Source of the DNA: Phycisphaerae bacterium
Lineage (GTDB): Bacteria > Planctomycetota > Phycisphaerae > Phycisphaerales > UBA1924
Reading direction: 5' to 3'
Length of the DNA: 44,946 nt
NCBI GenBank assembly: GCA_030426605.1
Contig: JAUHXM010000015.1
Coordinates: forward strand, 1 to 44,946
Positions 16,101 to 23,654 of the stretch are shown here, in pieces. The stretch's first letter is position 1; each line of letters opens with the position of its first letter. A program made the position numbers and the translations under genes. Under the pieces are notes generated by a model. It was not told the DNA's origin, searched no databases, and was given only the letters and a program-made list of their open reading frames with translations.

Positions 16101-16339
16101 TCTACACGCTCGCGCTGCGGCATCTGTTCGATGACGAGGCGCTGGCGGGGCGGTGCGAGTACTGGTTCCTGGGCGAGGGGACGTCGTCGTCGGTCGGGTT
16201 CGACGAGATCGACCTCGGCGCGGTTCGGGGTCGGATCGAGGCGGCGGCGCGGGGCATGCTCGCCGGGGCGTTCGACCGGTCTCCCGAGTGTCTGAAGCGT
16301 GGCGATGCGGCGCCGTGCGCGATTCTCGATCGGCGTTGA
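13115..16339 (+). CDS. UvrD/PcrA-like SF1 helicase with C-terminal PD-(D/E)XK nuclease domain
   Basis: An ATP-dependent 3'-5' DNA helicase fused to a RecB-type nuclease, 1074 aa; a role in recombination or repair is inferred. Helicase motifs run in order: Q motif LNEAQRAAVEH, Walker A AGPGTGKT, LTFTNKAAGELRERL (Ia), VVDEFQDVN (Walker B), GDDDQTIYAFRGA (III), and TAHGAKGLEFDTVF with YVACTRAQRRL (V and VI). An Ala/Arg-rich helical linker (about residues 700-800) leads to SYTGIDAYERCPRCFYVEHAL and the nuclease core IDYKSG, at about residue 970. Two Cys near the end (PECLKRGDAAPCAIL) with the CPRC pair could bind a metal cluster, but the spacing is not that of AddB. Its start overlaps the rsmD stop. 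Confidence 0.9.
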   Translation: MSLNEAQRAAVEHSGTPLIVLAGPGTGKTRVITERVRHLIEQGAEPESVLALTFTNKAAGELRERLGVSVGMGVAERVQASTFHALGLRLLQRFGDRAGLGPRVQIMDSSQRRRLMRELALAHNVYGDTPAGIEGELERAKKVIESLRHAGIGHAQAGAWAAGRLAGDLEDSDRVRLGVFARDVRLYGLFDDAARERGLLTFDDLLARPAGLIAADALAAAMIRSDIRHVVVDEFQDVNTAQIDMLRALAPPESNPDLVVVGDDDQTIYAFRGADDRAFARFEQRWDNAQTVALSETYRSPEEIVRVATGVIGRAGLRFAPGKRLDVAADREGPAGSVEVVHLARYDEAGEVIAGMLRQEVGGAETPDWRRFAVIARKRKELGRVRLALELSGIPFDADDDAGGADDEGVLDLLAWVELILDPHAAWAAQRVLVRPPISADPKLVLGWLGAYRAAGSRSPDGGVGAFAPWLVAHAAGGEGADEAARFAELLDALAGVASRANAAEAMGEIVRRTGLVHADLLSGRERALRVRAVAGVLRFVSDRVDRLDQPRDLSAWQRYYDDLDERDQAFTARVGEDALGGSDAEGERPNAVMLLTAHGAKGLEFDTVFVSGVSPRYTKFPDLTTPDFELPEGLIDRVGDERSVKERLADEERRMFYVACTRAQRRLVLLGEVPKKATNVHFLSELRGEAGVAWSTSAQVLEEVAGDAAPSDEAQRAIDAVAGRERARAELDRARRSARLDAAAALARAGASGEDPEEAARALVDAARRMALAHAAEQGGVAPAWASDAGLGELAASLAAVVREGLPTGEGGSGLEPLEAPLRMSYTGIDAYERCPRCFYVEHALRLPRAPAAAQRFGRGMHEGLRAFYERWRTADSAGEPLPGEAEMVAVVRAAVVAAFPAREEIEPGTAERAEAQARLVWNQLHDPDANINELEIAVRLPCAIDGVTHRIDATIDRVDQVEGGAWRIIDYKSGGARARLTDPKNLRGDLQMGIYTLALRHLFDDEALAGRCEYWFLGEGTSSSVGFDEIDLGAVRGRIEAAARGMLAGAFDRSPECLKRGDAAPCAILDRR

Positions 16340-16390
16340 GGGCCGGATGATCGGACCCGCTGGGGGTGCAGCGTTCGCGCGAGCGGCGGG

Positions 16391-16396
16391 TACCAT
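16391..16396 (+). promoter_or_regulatory. -10 hexamer TACCAT upstream of the M16-fold gene
   Basis: TACCAT ends 4 bases before GTG 16401 and 10 bases before GTG 16407. Either would make a leaderless or nearly leaderless message; no Shine-Dalgarno. Confidence 0.4.
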
Positions 16397-16400
16397 CGGC

Positions 16401-19190
16401 GTGGATGTGGCGCGGCGGAATCTCGTGCGGGGCTTGGGCGTCTGGTGCGCGCTGGTGGTGGTGTGGGCGCTGCCCGCGCTGGCCCGGGGTGGGCCCGCGC
16501 TGGAGCCGGCGCCGGGGGTCGAGTCTGGCGAGTTGGCGAACGGCGTGCGGTACGTGGTCGTCGAGCGCGACGTGACGCGCGGGGCGGTCTGGCTCGAGAT
16601 CCAGGCCGGGAGCATGGACGAGCCGGCGGGGCAGAACGGCGTGGCGGAGCTGGCCCGGCGGGTGTCGCTGCGGGCGCCCGCGCACTTCGAGGTGGGGGAG
16701 GCCGAGCGGCTGTTCCGCCCGACGGAGGTCCAGTCCGGGCGTTCGGCGCACGGGGCGACGTCGTACGACCGGACGTGGTTCATGCTCGGGCTGGCGGGGC
16801 GTGGGGCGGGTCTCGATGAGGCGTTGCTGTTCTGCGCGGACGTGCTGGGCGAGCCGGCGTGGGACGACGAGCTTGTGGAGCGTGAGCGTGCGGGGCTCGC
16901 CGAGCGGTCGCGGCTGACGGACCGGACGCTGGTGCGTGTGCAGGACGAGGTGCTGTCGCGGGTCGCGCCCGGGTGCGCGGCGATCGGGCACTGGCCCGGC
17001 GGGACGCCCGACCAGATCGGCGCGTTGGGGGCGGAGGACGTGCGGGCGTTCCGGCGGGCGTGGTACACGCCGGGCAACGCGACGGTGATCGTGGTGACGG
17101 CCGAGCCGGCGGGGGCGGTGGCGCAGCGCGTCGCGGAGGCGTTGGGTGGCATCCCGGCGCGGGCGTCGGCGGACCGGGCCCGGTCCCAGGCCGAGCTGGA
17201 CGGGGCACCCGGGGTGTCGGTCGTGCTCGAGGATCGCCTCGCGCGGGCGTCGGTTGGCGTGGTGCGTCTGGGCGAGGCGGGGGCGCCGGTGCGCGACGCG
17301 GAGGGTCTGCGCCGGGTGCTGCTCGACAAGGCGATCGCCGAGTCGATGGCGCGGCGGCTGGAGCAGAGCCGGCGCGAGCGGCGGTTGCCGGGCGCGGCGG
17401 TGAACGCCGAGGTCCAGACGATTTTCAGCGATCTGCGCGTGGTGCAGGCCGGGGCGGACGGGTCGGGCGAGGACACGCTCGGGATGGTGCGGGGCGTGCA
17501 CCGCGAGGTGGCGCGTGCCGTGGAGTCGGGGACCGACCCGGTGGTCCAGCAGGCGTCGTGGCGCCGCATCCGCGACACGTACGACGAGCGGGCGCGCACG
17601 CGAGACGCGTCGGAGATTGCCTGGTGGTTCGCGGCCCGAGCCGGTGCGGGCGACGCGCTGGTCGGGCCGGAGACCTTCGCGCGTGAGGCTGGCCGGCTGG
17701 CGCTGGAGACGAGCGCGGCGGCGTTCGACCGGCGCGTGGGCGAGCTCTTCTCGGGCGACGGGGTGATGACGATCGTCCAGACGCCGATCGCGGTGGGGGA
17801 GGATGCCGTCCGGCGTGCGATCGAGCAGGGGCGGGCGGATCTGGACGCCGACCGGGCCGTCGCGGTGGACGCGTCGGGTCTCTTCGAGCACGCCGGTGCG
17901 GGCGGGTCTGTCGAGGAGCTCTCGCGGCACGCGGCGACGGGCGTGACGAGCGCGTGGCTCTCTGGGGGGATCCGCGTGGTGCACATGCCGACGGACGCGG
18001 TGCCTGGGCGGGTCACGGTGCGGCTCGTGATGGCGGGTGGGGCGCTGGATGAACGCGACGCGACGCGCGGGCTCAGCGCCGCCGGTGTCGGGGCGCTGCG
18101 GGCGCTGGCGGTCCGTGGGGTGCCCGCGGCGGCGGTGTCCCGGGCGCTGGATGAGCGCGGGCTCACGCTCGACGCGGGCGGCGAGGTGGACTCGATGCAC
18201 GTCACCATCGAGGGGCCCGGGGGGGCCCTGGGCGACATGCTCGGGGTCGTTCGTGCGGTGCTGTCGGGTCCGGCGGTCGAGCCGGGGGCGGTCGAGGCGT
18301 GGCGGGACCAGTTCGAGATTGTGCGGTCGCGGGCGGAGCGTGAGGCGTACCACGCGCTGCGGGACGAGGTCCGGCGGGCGTGGCTGCCGAACGAGCCGAG
18401 GCTGATGCCGCTGACGCGTGAGCAGGCGGACGCGGTCGATGCGGCGGGCGTGCAGGCGTGGCTGGACCGGCACGCGAGTGCGCCGGCGGCGGTGGTGATC
18501 GTGGGCGATGTGTCGTGGCACGGGGCGCTCGACGCCGCGGCGCGTGCGCTGGGTGCGCTCGAGCAACGCCCGCGCATCGGGCGCCCGGCGCCGGGCGGGC
18601 TCGAGTCTGCGCCGCGGCCGCGCGCGGACGTGCGGCGTGAGGTCACGCTCGGGCAGGCCGAGGGTGCCGCGGCGATCGCGTGGGGGTTCGGCGCTCCCTC
18701 GCTCGATGAGATTGACCGGGCCCGGGCGCTCGTCGCGGGCGCGGAGATCCTGTCTGAGCGGTTGAAGGGAGAGCTTGAGGGCGTCGCGGACGGCGCCGTG
18801 GCGGTCTGGGCGTCGTACACGAGCGACGACGCGTTCGACCGGTTCGCGAGCGTGCAGGCGGTGATCGTCGCGGACGCCGAGCACGCGGACGATCTCATCG
18901 CGCGGGCCGAGTCGATCGCGATCGAGCTGAGCGTGGACGGCCCGACGCCGGAAGAGATGGACGCGTTCCGCGCGGGGGCGGACGAGATCGTGTCGCGGTC
19001 GATGCGCGACCCGGCGTACCTCGCGGCGAAGCTCGGGGAGGTTGATCTCCGCGGTCGCTCGCTCGACGACCTGGCGTCGATGGGCGATGACTACGCGACG
19101 ATCAGCGCGCGGGTCATCCGCGACGAGTTCCGCGAGGCGCTCACGGACCGCCCGCGGTTGACGGTGATCGTGCGTCCCGGGCGGGATTGA
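16401..19190 (+). CDS. Secreted M16 (insulinase-type) fold protein, zinc site degenerate
   Basis: A two-part M16-family protein of 929 aa. The N-terminus VARRNLVRGLGVWCALVVVWALPALARG is a signal peptide, so it is exported. The first M16 domain begins ELANGVRYVVVERD, followed by AGSMDEPAGQNGVAELARR. That is the place where active enzymes have GLAHFLEH (HxxEH). Here the three zinc and catalytic residues read Glu, Arg and Arg, so the peptidase site is lost. Later pieces (DEALLFCADVLGEP, FRRAWYTPGNATVIVV) fit the fold. A second pair of M16-like domains starts near residue 530 (GIRVVHMPTDAVPGRVTVRLVMAGGALDE), also without HxxEH. The start is GTG 16401 or 16407. It ends 4 bases from the convergent atpG stop. 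A non-catalytic chaperone or partner role is possible. Confidence 0.8.
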   Translation: MDVARRNLVRGLGVWCALVVVWALPALARGGPALEPAPGVESGELANGVRYVVVERDVTRGAVWLEIQAGSMDEPAGQNGVAELARRVSLRAPAHFEVGEAERLFRPTEVQSGRSAHGATSYDRTWFMLGLAGRGAGLDEALLFCADVLGEPAWDDELVERERAGLAERSRLTDRTLVRVQDEVLSRVAPGCAAIGHWPGGTPDQIGALGAEDVRAFRRAWYTPGNATVIVVTAEPAGAVAQRVAEALGGIPARASADRARSQAELDGAPGVSVVLEDRLARASVGVVRLGEAGAPVRDAEGLRRVLLDKAIAESMARRLEQSRRERRLPGAAVNAEVQTIFSDLRVVQAGADGSGEDTLGMVRGVHREVARAVESGTDPVVQQASWRRIRDTYDERARTRDASEIAWWFAARAGAGDALVGPETFAREAGRLALETSAAAFDRRVGELFSGDGVMTIVQTPIAVGEDAVRRAIEQGRADLDADRAVAVDASGLFEHAGAGGSVEELSRHAATGVTSAWLSGGIRVVHMPTDAVPGRVTVRLVMAGGALDERDATRGLSAAGVGALRALAVRGVPAAAVSRALDERGLTLDAGGEVDSMHVTIEGPGGALGDMLGVVRAVLSGPAVEPGAVEAWRDQFEIVRSRAEREAYHALRDEVRRAWLPNEPRLMPLTREQADAVDAAGVQAWLDRHASAPAAVVIVGDVSWHGALDAAARALGALEQRPRIGRPAPGGLESAPRPRADVRREVTLGQAEGAAAIAWGFGAPSLDEIDRARALVAGAEILSERLKGELEGVADGAVAVWASYTSDDAFDRFASVQAVIVADAEHADDLIARAESIAIELSVDGPTPEEMDAFRAGADEIVSRSMRDPAYLAAKLGEVDLRGRSLDDLASMGDDYATISARVIRDEFREALTDRPRLTVIVRPGRD

Positions 19191-19194
19191 CGGG

Positions 19195-20055
19195 TTATTC
19201 GAGGGCGGCGGCGCCCGAGATGATCTCGGTGAGCTCGGTCGTGATCTGGGCCTGGCGGGCGCGGTTGTACTGGCGCTTGAGGCGTTGGCCCATCTTGCCG
19301 GCGTTGTCCGTGGCTGACTTCATCGCGACCATGCGGGCGACGTGCTCGGAGACGATCGCGTCGTTGAAGCACTGGAACAGCAGCGAGCGGACCGCGGCGG
19401 GGATCAGCGCGTCGAGCAGCTCATCGGCGCTGGGCGAGAACTCGTACACCGCGTTGGTCGAGCGTTTCTCGTCGCCGTCGGCGGCCGGGGGCTCGAGCGG
19501 GAGGAGCTGCATGATGTTGGGCGACTGGCGGCCCGCGCTGATGTACTGCATGTAGATCACGCGGACACCCGCGATCTCGCCGGCGAGGAAGCGCTCGACG
19601 AACGAGTCGGCGAGGCGGCGGACCTCCTCGAACTCGGGCTTGTCGCCGAACTGGGTGTGGTGTTGGTCCACGCTGATGCCGGAGAACTTGAGGACGCCCA
19701 CACCCTTCTTCCCGACGACCTCGACGGTGCCGCCCGGGCGGGCGCGGAGGTGCTTGATGGCGCTGCGGGTGAGCGAGCCGTTGTAGGGCCCGCACAGGCC
19801 GCGGTCAGAGGTGATGAGGAGGGTGAGCTCGGGGGCGTCCGGGTTGGGCGCGCCGGCGAGCAGCGGGTGGGCGGCCTCGCCCGAGGAGAGCTGGGCGACG
19901 AGGTCGAACAGCGCCTCGGTGTAGGGCTTGGGACCGAGGGCGGTCTGCTGCGCCTTGGCGAACTTGCTCGTGGCGATCATCTGCATCGTGCGCGTGATGC
20001 GCTTGATGTTTCCGACAGCCTTCATCCGGTTCTTGATTTCGCGGCCTTTACCCAT
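19195..20055 (-). CDS. atpG: F1Fo ATP synthase gamma subunit
   Basis: The central rotor stalk of the F1 sector, 286 aa, which couples proton flow to ATP synthesis at the cytoplasmic membrane. The N-terminus MGKGREIKNRMKAVGNIKRITRTMQMIATSKF is the conserved first coiled-coil strand. TSDRGLCGPYNGSL and the C-terminal NDAIVSEHVARMVAMKSATDNAGKM with YNRARQAQITTELTEIISGAAAL complete the rotor helix pair. Length and ends are normal. None of the other atp genes lies next to it: its neighbours are the M16-fold gene (convergent) and a CHRD protein gene (divergent). The start ATG 20055 has TAAACT 8 bases upstream on its strand and no Shine-Dalgarno, so it is probably transcribed alone. Confidence 0.95.
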   Translation of the reverse strand: MGKGREIKNRMKAVGNIKRITRTMQMIATSKFAKAQQTALGPKPYTEALFDLVAQLSSGEAAHPLLAGAPNPDAPELTLLITSDRGLCGPYNGSLTRSAIKHLRARPGGTVEVVGKKGVGVLKFSGISVDQHHTQFGDKPEFEEVRRLADSFVERFLAGEIAGVRVIYMQYISAGRQSPNIMQLLPLEPPAADGDEKRSTNAVYEFSPSADELLDALIPAAVRSLLFQCFNDAIVSEHVARMVAMKSATDNAGKMGQRLKRQYNRARQAQITTELTEIISGAAALE

Positions 20056-20063
20056 GGGGCGGG

Positions 20064-20069
20064 AGTTTA
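20064..20069 (-). promoter_or_regulatory. -10 hexamer TAAACT, probable leaderless promoter (atpG)
   Basis: On the minus strand TAAACT ends 8 bases before the ATG at 20055; no Shine-Dalgarno in between. Confidence 0.45.
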
Positions 20070-20260
20070 GGCCCCCGCGGGCCGCGGGCGAGGGCACCCG
20101 ATGCCCGGATTGGGGCCCCGGGCGGGCCGGGCACAGGCCCGCTTCCGGGGGGCGGCGGCTTGTCGATTCATGCCCCGGCGTGCGGATTGACTTGCATGGC
20201 GTCTGGTGTGGGAGAAACTGGGTAAAGAGCGCGGCGGGGGGCCGCGACGAGGAGGATCCC

Positions 20261-20752
20261 ATGACCAACAAGACCGGGTTCGTGTGTGTGCTGTTGATCG
20301 CGGCGGGTTCGGCTCCGGCGGCGATCGTGAACTTCACCGCGGACCTCGACGGGCTGCAGGAGAACCCGTCGGTCGTGACGACCGGGTTCGGGTTCGCGAC
20401 GATCACGCTCGACACGGACACGTTCGAGGTGAACGTCTCGGGCACGTTCAGCGGGCTGATCGGCACGACGACCGTGTCGCACGTCCACGGCCTCGCGCCG
20501 GTGGGCACGAACGCGGGCGTGATCTTCGGGCTCACGATCGACACCGGCGTGTCGAGCGGGTCGTTCACGGGCACGGGCACGCTCTCCGCGGCTCAGGCGC
20601 AGGGCATGCTCGACGGGCTGACGTACATCAATGTCCACACGACGCAGTTCGGCGGCGGCGAGATCCGGGGGCAGATCATCCAGGTGCCCGCGCCGGCGAC
20701 GGCCGGGCTGCTCGGGCTGGGCGGGCTGGTCGCGGCACGCCGACGCCGGTGA
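20261..20752 (+). CDS. Exported CHRD-domain protein with PEP-CTERM sorting tail
   Basis: A protein of 163 aa. A signal peptide (TGFVCVLLIAAGSAPAA) is followed by a CHRD-type domain: FTADLDGLQENPSV near the start, a VSHVHGLAPVGTNAGVIFGL centre and YINVHTTQFGGGEIRGQI near the end. These are the conserved strands of the domain first seen in chordin, common in bacterial surface proteins; its bacterial function is unclear. The C-terminus is VPAPATAGLLGLGGL then an Ala-Ala-Arg4 end, a PEP-CTERM-type sorting signal. AGGAGG five to six bases before ATG 20261 fixes the start. A perfect 11-bp hairpin lies downstream. Confidence 0.9.
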   Translation: MTNKTGFVCVLLIAAGSAPAAIVNFTADLDGLQENPSVVTTGFGFATITLDTDTFEVNVSGTFSGLIGTTTVSHVHGLAPVGTNAGVIFGLTIDTGVSSGSFTGTGTLSAAQAQGMLDGLTYINVHTTQFGGGEIRGQIIQVPAPATAGLLGLGGLVAARRRR

Positions 20753-20786
20753 GCGCGCGTCAAGCCGAGGGTTGAGCGACCGGTCG

Positions 20787-20814
20787 CGCGGCGCGACGTT
20801 TGTGTCGCGCCGCG
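20787..20814. terminator. GC-rich hairpin between convergent genes
   Basis: CGCGGCGCGAC (20787-20797) and its perfect complement (20804-20814) enclose GTTTGT. It lies between the convergent stops of the CHRD protein and the endonuclease. No T-run follows on either strand, so bidirectional termination is likely but not certain. Confidence 0.5.
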
Positions 20815-20854
20815 ATCGGATGTGTGGGCGGGCTCACGCCCGAGCGTGATCGGT

Positions 20855-22543
20855 TCAGGGGCAGCCGGCGAGGAAGCTGGCGACGAAGCAGTCGATGTCG
20901 TCCACATTGAGCGTGCCCGAGCCGTCGCAGTCCGCGGCGAGGTCGGACGCGAGGAACGCGCCGACGAAGAGGTCGATGTCGTCCACGTTGAGGGTGCCGT
21001 TGCCGTCCATGTCCGCGGGGCAGGCGCCGCCCACGGTGCCCGTGAGGGTGAGGACAAGCATGTCTCCGGCGAGCGCCCCGGCGAGCGCCGGATCGTCGTC
21101 GGCGCGGATCTCGAAGACCGTCGTGAACGTGCCCGCCGCGGACGTGTCGAGGGTCGCGGTGAACGACGCCGAAGTGCCCGCGGCGATCAGCGTGTCCGGC
21201 AGCGCGAGCGAGAACTGGGAGTCGCCCGACGAGGCGAATGGCGTGACGAACAGATCGCCCGTGAACCCCGGGGTGGATTCGAGGTTGTGGATCTCGACGC
21301 TGAACGTGCCAGGGGACCCGATGCCGACGGTGCCCATGTCGAAGGTCGTCGCGTTGAGGTCCGAGCCCGCGTCCAGCGAGCCGTTGGCGTGGTCCAGCAC
21401 GTCGAGCATCACCGAGACGATGTCGTCGGCGTCCTGGTCGGCCATCCCTTGGCCCGCGCCCGAGGTGACGTCGAGGTTGTCGATGAAGAGCTCGCCCGAG
21501 CGAGCGCCCGCGGTCCCCGCCGCGTCGATGGTGACGGGGATCGTGGTGCTGGTGAGGGGGACGAGGGTGATCGGGAAGGCGTTGTGGCGTCCTTCGCGGT
21601 CGGACGCCGCGTCGCCCGTGGCGACGACCTCGAAGTACGTCCCGTCGAGCCCGGTGCGGGTGAGGGTGACGTCGGTCGGCGCGGGGGAGCCCCCGACGAA
21701 AACGGGGTCGAGGTCGATCGCGAGGAAGCTCAGCCCGTCGGCGTCGGGGAGCGCGACGCTCAGCTGCGTGTCGTTGGACTGGTCCTTGTAGATGGACCAG
21801 ACGAACTCGGGGCGGTCCACGAAGGCGTTGCGGTTGTTCGTGTACCAGCTCGGGTTCTCGGCGGAGCTGTAGATCACGTGGTTGCGTCGGCGTTCGAACT
21901 CGTCGGGGACGTCGCGGAAGTGCCAGGTGACGAGGGACGAGAGGTCGCCCATCTGGTTGCCCGATGGGGTGCCGTCCGTGAAGGAGAGCCCGAGGGAGGG
22001 ACCCCAGCGGGTGTCGGAGTACATGAGCGAGCGTGCGATGTCGCCGATGTCCGAGTCGCCGGGGAAGTAGTTGGCGCCGAGGGATCCGAACCCGCCGACG
22101 GTGTCGTCGAACCCGAAGGGCTTGTTGCCGCGCGAGCTGTTGATGGAAGGGTTGCACGGGCGGAGGGCGTGCGGGTCGCCGAGGTTGCCGGTGGAGGAGT
22201 TGGAGACGCTGCCCGGCTGGCGTGACTGCGGCCAAACGTGCTCGCGGTTCCAGGTCGAGCCGCTGTCCCAGTTCGCGAGGACGGACGCTCGGTTGTACGA
22301 GAGCAGGATGCGTCCCGGGGTGTTCGGGTCGGCGTCGTGCAAGGCGGCGGAGTAGCGGAACGTGCCGTAGGTCCGCTGGATGTGCCCGGTGCTCATGATC
22401 GAGGTGAGCTGGCTCTTGAGCGAGGTGCCCGTGCCCGTCGCGCTGTCGTAGTACCCGGCGGGCGGGGCCCAGGGGTCGGATGCGAGGGCGAGAGACGAAA
22501 TGATCGTCGCGGCGACCGCCGCGATGGCGCGATGATCCGGCAT
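20855..22543 (-). CDS. Secreted endonuclease I family protein with dockerin-like C-terminus
   Basis: A protein of 562 aa. A signal peptide (AIAAVAATIISSLALA) leads into an endonuclease I (EndA/NucM-type) domain, about residues 25-270. That domain contains TWNREHVWPQS with the catalytic His, DPHALRPCNPSINSSRGNK, and the RRNHVIYSSAENPSW region. Such enzymes degrade DNA outside the cell, often as a nutrient source. Residues about 280-500 are beta-sandwich modules of the choice-of-anchor type. The C-terminus has CPADMDGNGTLNVDDID and DCDGSGTLNVDDID, each followed by an FVxxFL helix. This is a two-repeat calcium-binding dockerin-like domain that closes with Gly-Cys-Pro. A Shine-Dalgarno (GAGAGGA) and a TATACT -10 precede the ATG. 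Confidence 0.88.
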   Translation of the reverse strand: MPDHRAIAAVAATIISSLALASDPWAPPAGYYDSATGTGTSLKSQLTSIMSTGHIQRTYGTFRYSAALHDADPNTPGRILLSYNRASVLANWDSGSTWNREHVWPQSRQPGSVSNSSTGNLGDPHALRPCNPSINSSRGNKPFGFDDTVGGFGSLGANYFPGDSDIGDIARSLMYSDTRWGPSLGLSFTDGTPSGNQMGDLSSLVTWHFRDVPDEFERRRNHVIYSSAENPSWYTNNRNAFVDRPEFVWSIYKDQSNDTQLSVALPDADGLSFLAIDLDPVFVGGSPAPTDVTLTRTGLDGTYFEVVATGDAASDREGRHNAFPITLVPLTSTTIPVTIDAAGTAGARSGELFIDNLDVTSGAGQGMADQDADDIVSVMLDVLDHANGSLDAGSDLNATTFDMGTVGIGSPGTFSVEIHNLESTPGFTGDLFVTPFASSGDSQFSLALPDTLIAAGTSASFTATLDTSAAGTFTTVFEIRADDDPALAGALAGDMLVLTLTGTVGGACPADMDGNGTLNVDDIDLFVGAFLASDLAADCDGSGTLNVDDIDCFVASFLAGCP

Positions 22544-22579
22544 GGAAGTCCTCTCCTGAGCCCGAGGGGCTGTGGGGTG

Positions 22580-22585
22580 AGTATA
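22580..22585 (-). promoter_or_regulatory. -10 hexamer TATACT of the endonuclease I gene
   Basis: TATACT on the minus strand lies 36 bases before the ATG at 22543, leaving a normal short leader with a Shine-Dalgarno. No convincing -35 at 17 bases. Confidence 0.45.
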
Positions 22586-22661
22586 GGTGCCGGACGATCT
22601 GGGTGGAGCTAAACCGCTGATGTTGAGCTTGTTATCGGGTTCTGAGGCACCCGGCGCGGGG

Positions 22662-23633
22662 TCAGTTGAAGCGCTTGGCGAAGGCGCCGGCGATGTTCCG
22701 CCACGACCACTCGGGCAGGGCGGGGAGCTTGCGGTCGATCAGGAGCGAACGGACGGCGTGGCCCGTGACGCGCGCGGTGGCGATCAGGCCCGTGGCGATC
22801 GAGGGCGTGGGCCCTCGGTCGTTGCGCCGCACGATGAGCACGGTGACGTCGTCGTCGTGCGGCGGCGCGTCGCCGGCGGGGGCGCGGTGATCATCGACGC
22901 GCGCGAGCAGCCCTCGGGTGATGGAGGCGGGGTCGGCGGCGTCGAGGGAGCCGAGGGCGTCTAGGACGCCGGCGGTGCCGAGCATCGGGCCCCCCGGAGG
23001 GCGGGCCTCGGGGAGCGCGTCTGTATAGAACAGGACAAGGTCGTTCTCGCGCATCGTGATGGTTGTTTGTGCGTACTCGACGTCGCGCTCGATGCCAAGT
23101 GGGAGGTTGCTCAGGGGGTGGTCATCCTCGAGCGGCGTCAGGACCTCGAGCCGCCGCCATGCATCGCGGGAGGCGTCGTAGTGCAGCGGGGCCGGGTGGC
23201 CGGCGGAGCAGACGGTGAGTTCGCCCGTTGGCGAGAAGTACGTCGCGACGACCGCGGTCGCGAAGAGCCCGTCGGTGTCCGCCGAGCCGAATCGGCGGTT
23301 CACTTCGGCGATGAAGCGGAGCTGATCGATGTAGTGGGCGTACGACCCGAGGAGTGACTTGAGCTCGCGGGCGGCGCGATCGACGCGCTCGCCGTGCCCG
23401 CTGACGTCCCCCAGCAGGAGGCGCGTCACGCGCCCGGTCGCGCAGGACGTGAGGAAATGGACGTCCCCGCCGGCCGTCGGCCCGGCGGGCGCGGGGTTCG
23501 CGTCGCCGGTGTAGGGGTCGCTGTAGAGCCAGGCGTCGAGCCCGCGGGTGGCGATGGCGGTCTGGGCGCGTCGGTTGCCGCCGAAGACTTCAGCGCAGCG
23601 CATCACGTGGTCGTGCTCGGGCGGGCCCGCCAT
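22662..23633 (-). CDS. SpoIIE/RsbU-type PP2C serine phosphatase
   Basis: A protein of 323 aa with a single PPM/SpoIIE phosphatase domain. Members dephosphorylate anti-sigma-factor antagonists in partner-switching signalling. TAGGDVHFL and LLLGDVSGHGERVD carry the metal-binding Asp residues. TAVVATYFSPTGELTVCSAGHPAPLHYD is the classic central strand pair, and NDLVLFYTDALPEAR the C-terminal metal site. No sensor or receiver domain is attached, so the input must come from another protein. A short C-terminal tail (SLLIDRKLPALPEWSW) is unassigned. It lies 21 bases after the metallo-beta-lactamase gene on the same strand but has its own TACCGT five bases before the ATG. Confidence 0.88.
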   Translation of the reverse strand: MAGPPEHDHVMRCAEVFGGNRRAQTAIATRGLDAWLYSDPYTGDANPAPAGPTAGGDVHFLTSCATGRVTRLLLGDVSGHGERVDRAARELKSLLGSYAHYIDQLRFIAEVNRRFGSADTDGLFATAVVATYFSPTGELTVCSAGHPAPLHYDASRDAWRRLEVLTPLEDDHPLSNLPLGIERDVEYAQTTITMRENDLVLFYTDALPEARPPGGPMLGTAGVLDALGSLDAADPASITRGLLARVDDHRAPAGDAPPHDDDVTVLIVRRNDRGPTPSIATGLIATARVTGHAVRSLLIDRKLPALPEWSWRNIAGAFAKRFN

Positions 23634-23638
23634 GGGGG

Positions 23639-23644
23639 ACGGTA
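23639..23644 (-). promoter_or_regulatory. -10 hexamer TACCGT, probable leaderless promoter (phosphatase)
   Basis: On the minus strand TACCGT ends 5 bases before ATG 23633, inside the 21-base gap after the metallo-beta-lactamase gene. Confidence 0.45.
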
Positions 23645-23654
23645 GGGTGCGCGC

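Noticed and set aside
13055..18898. A very long open frame of 1947 codons on the minus strand, opposite the helicase and M16-fold genes
   Set aside because: It is Arg/Ser/Pro/Ala-rich with no domain or motif, and lies antisense to two genes with clear families. Long antisense frames are expected at this GC content.
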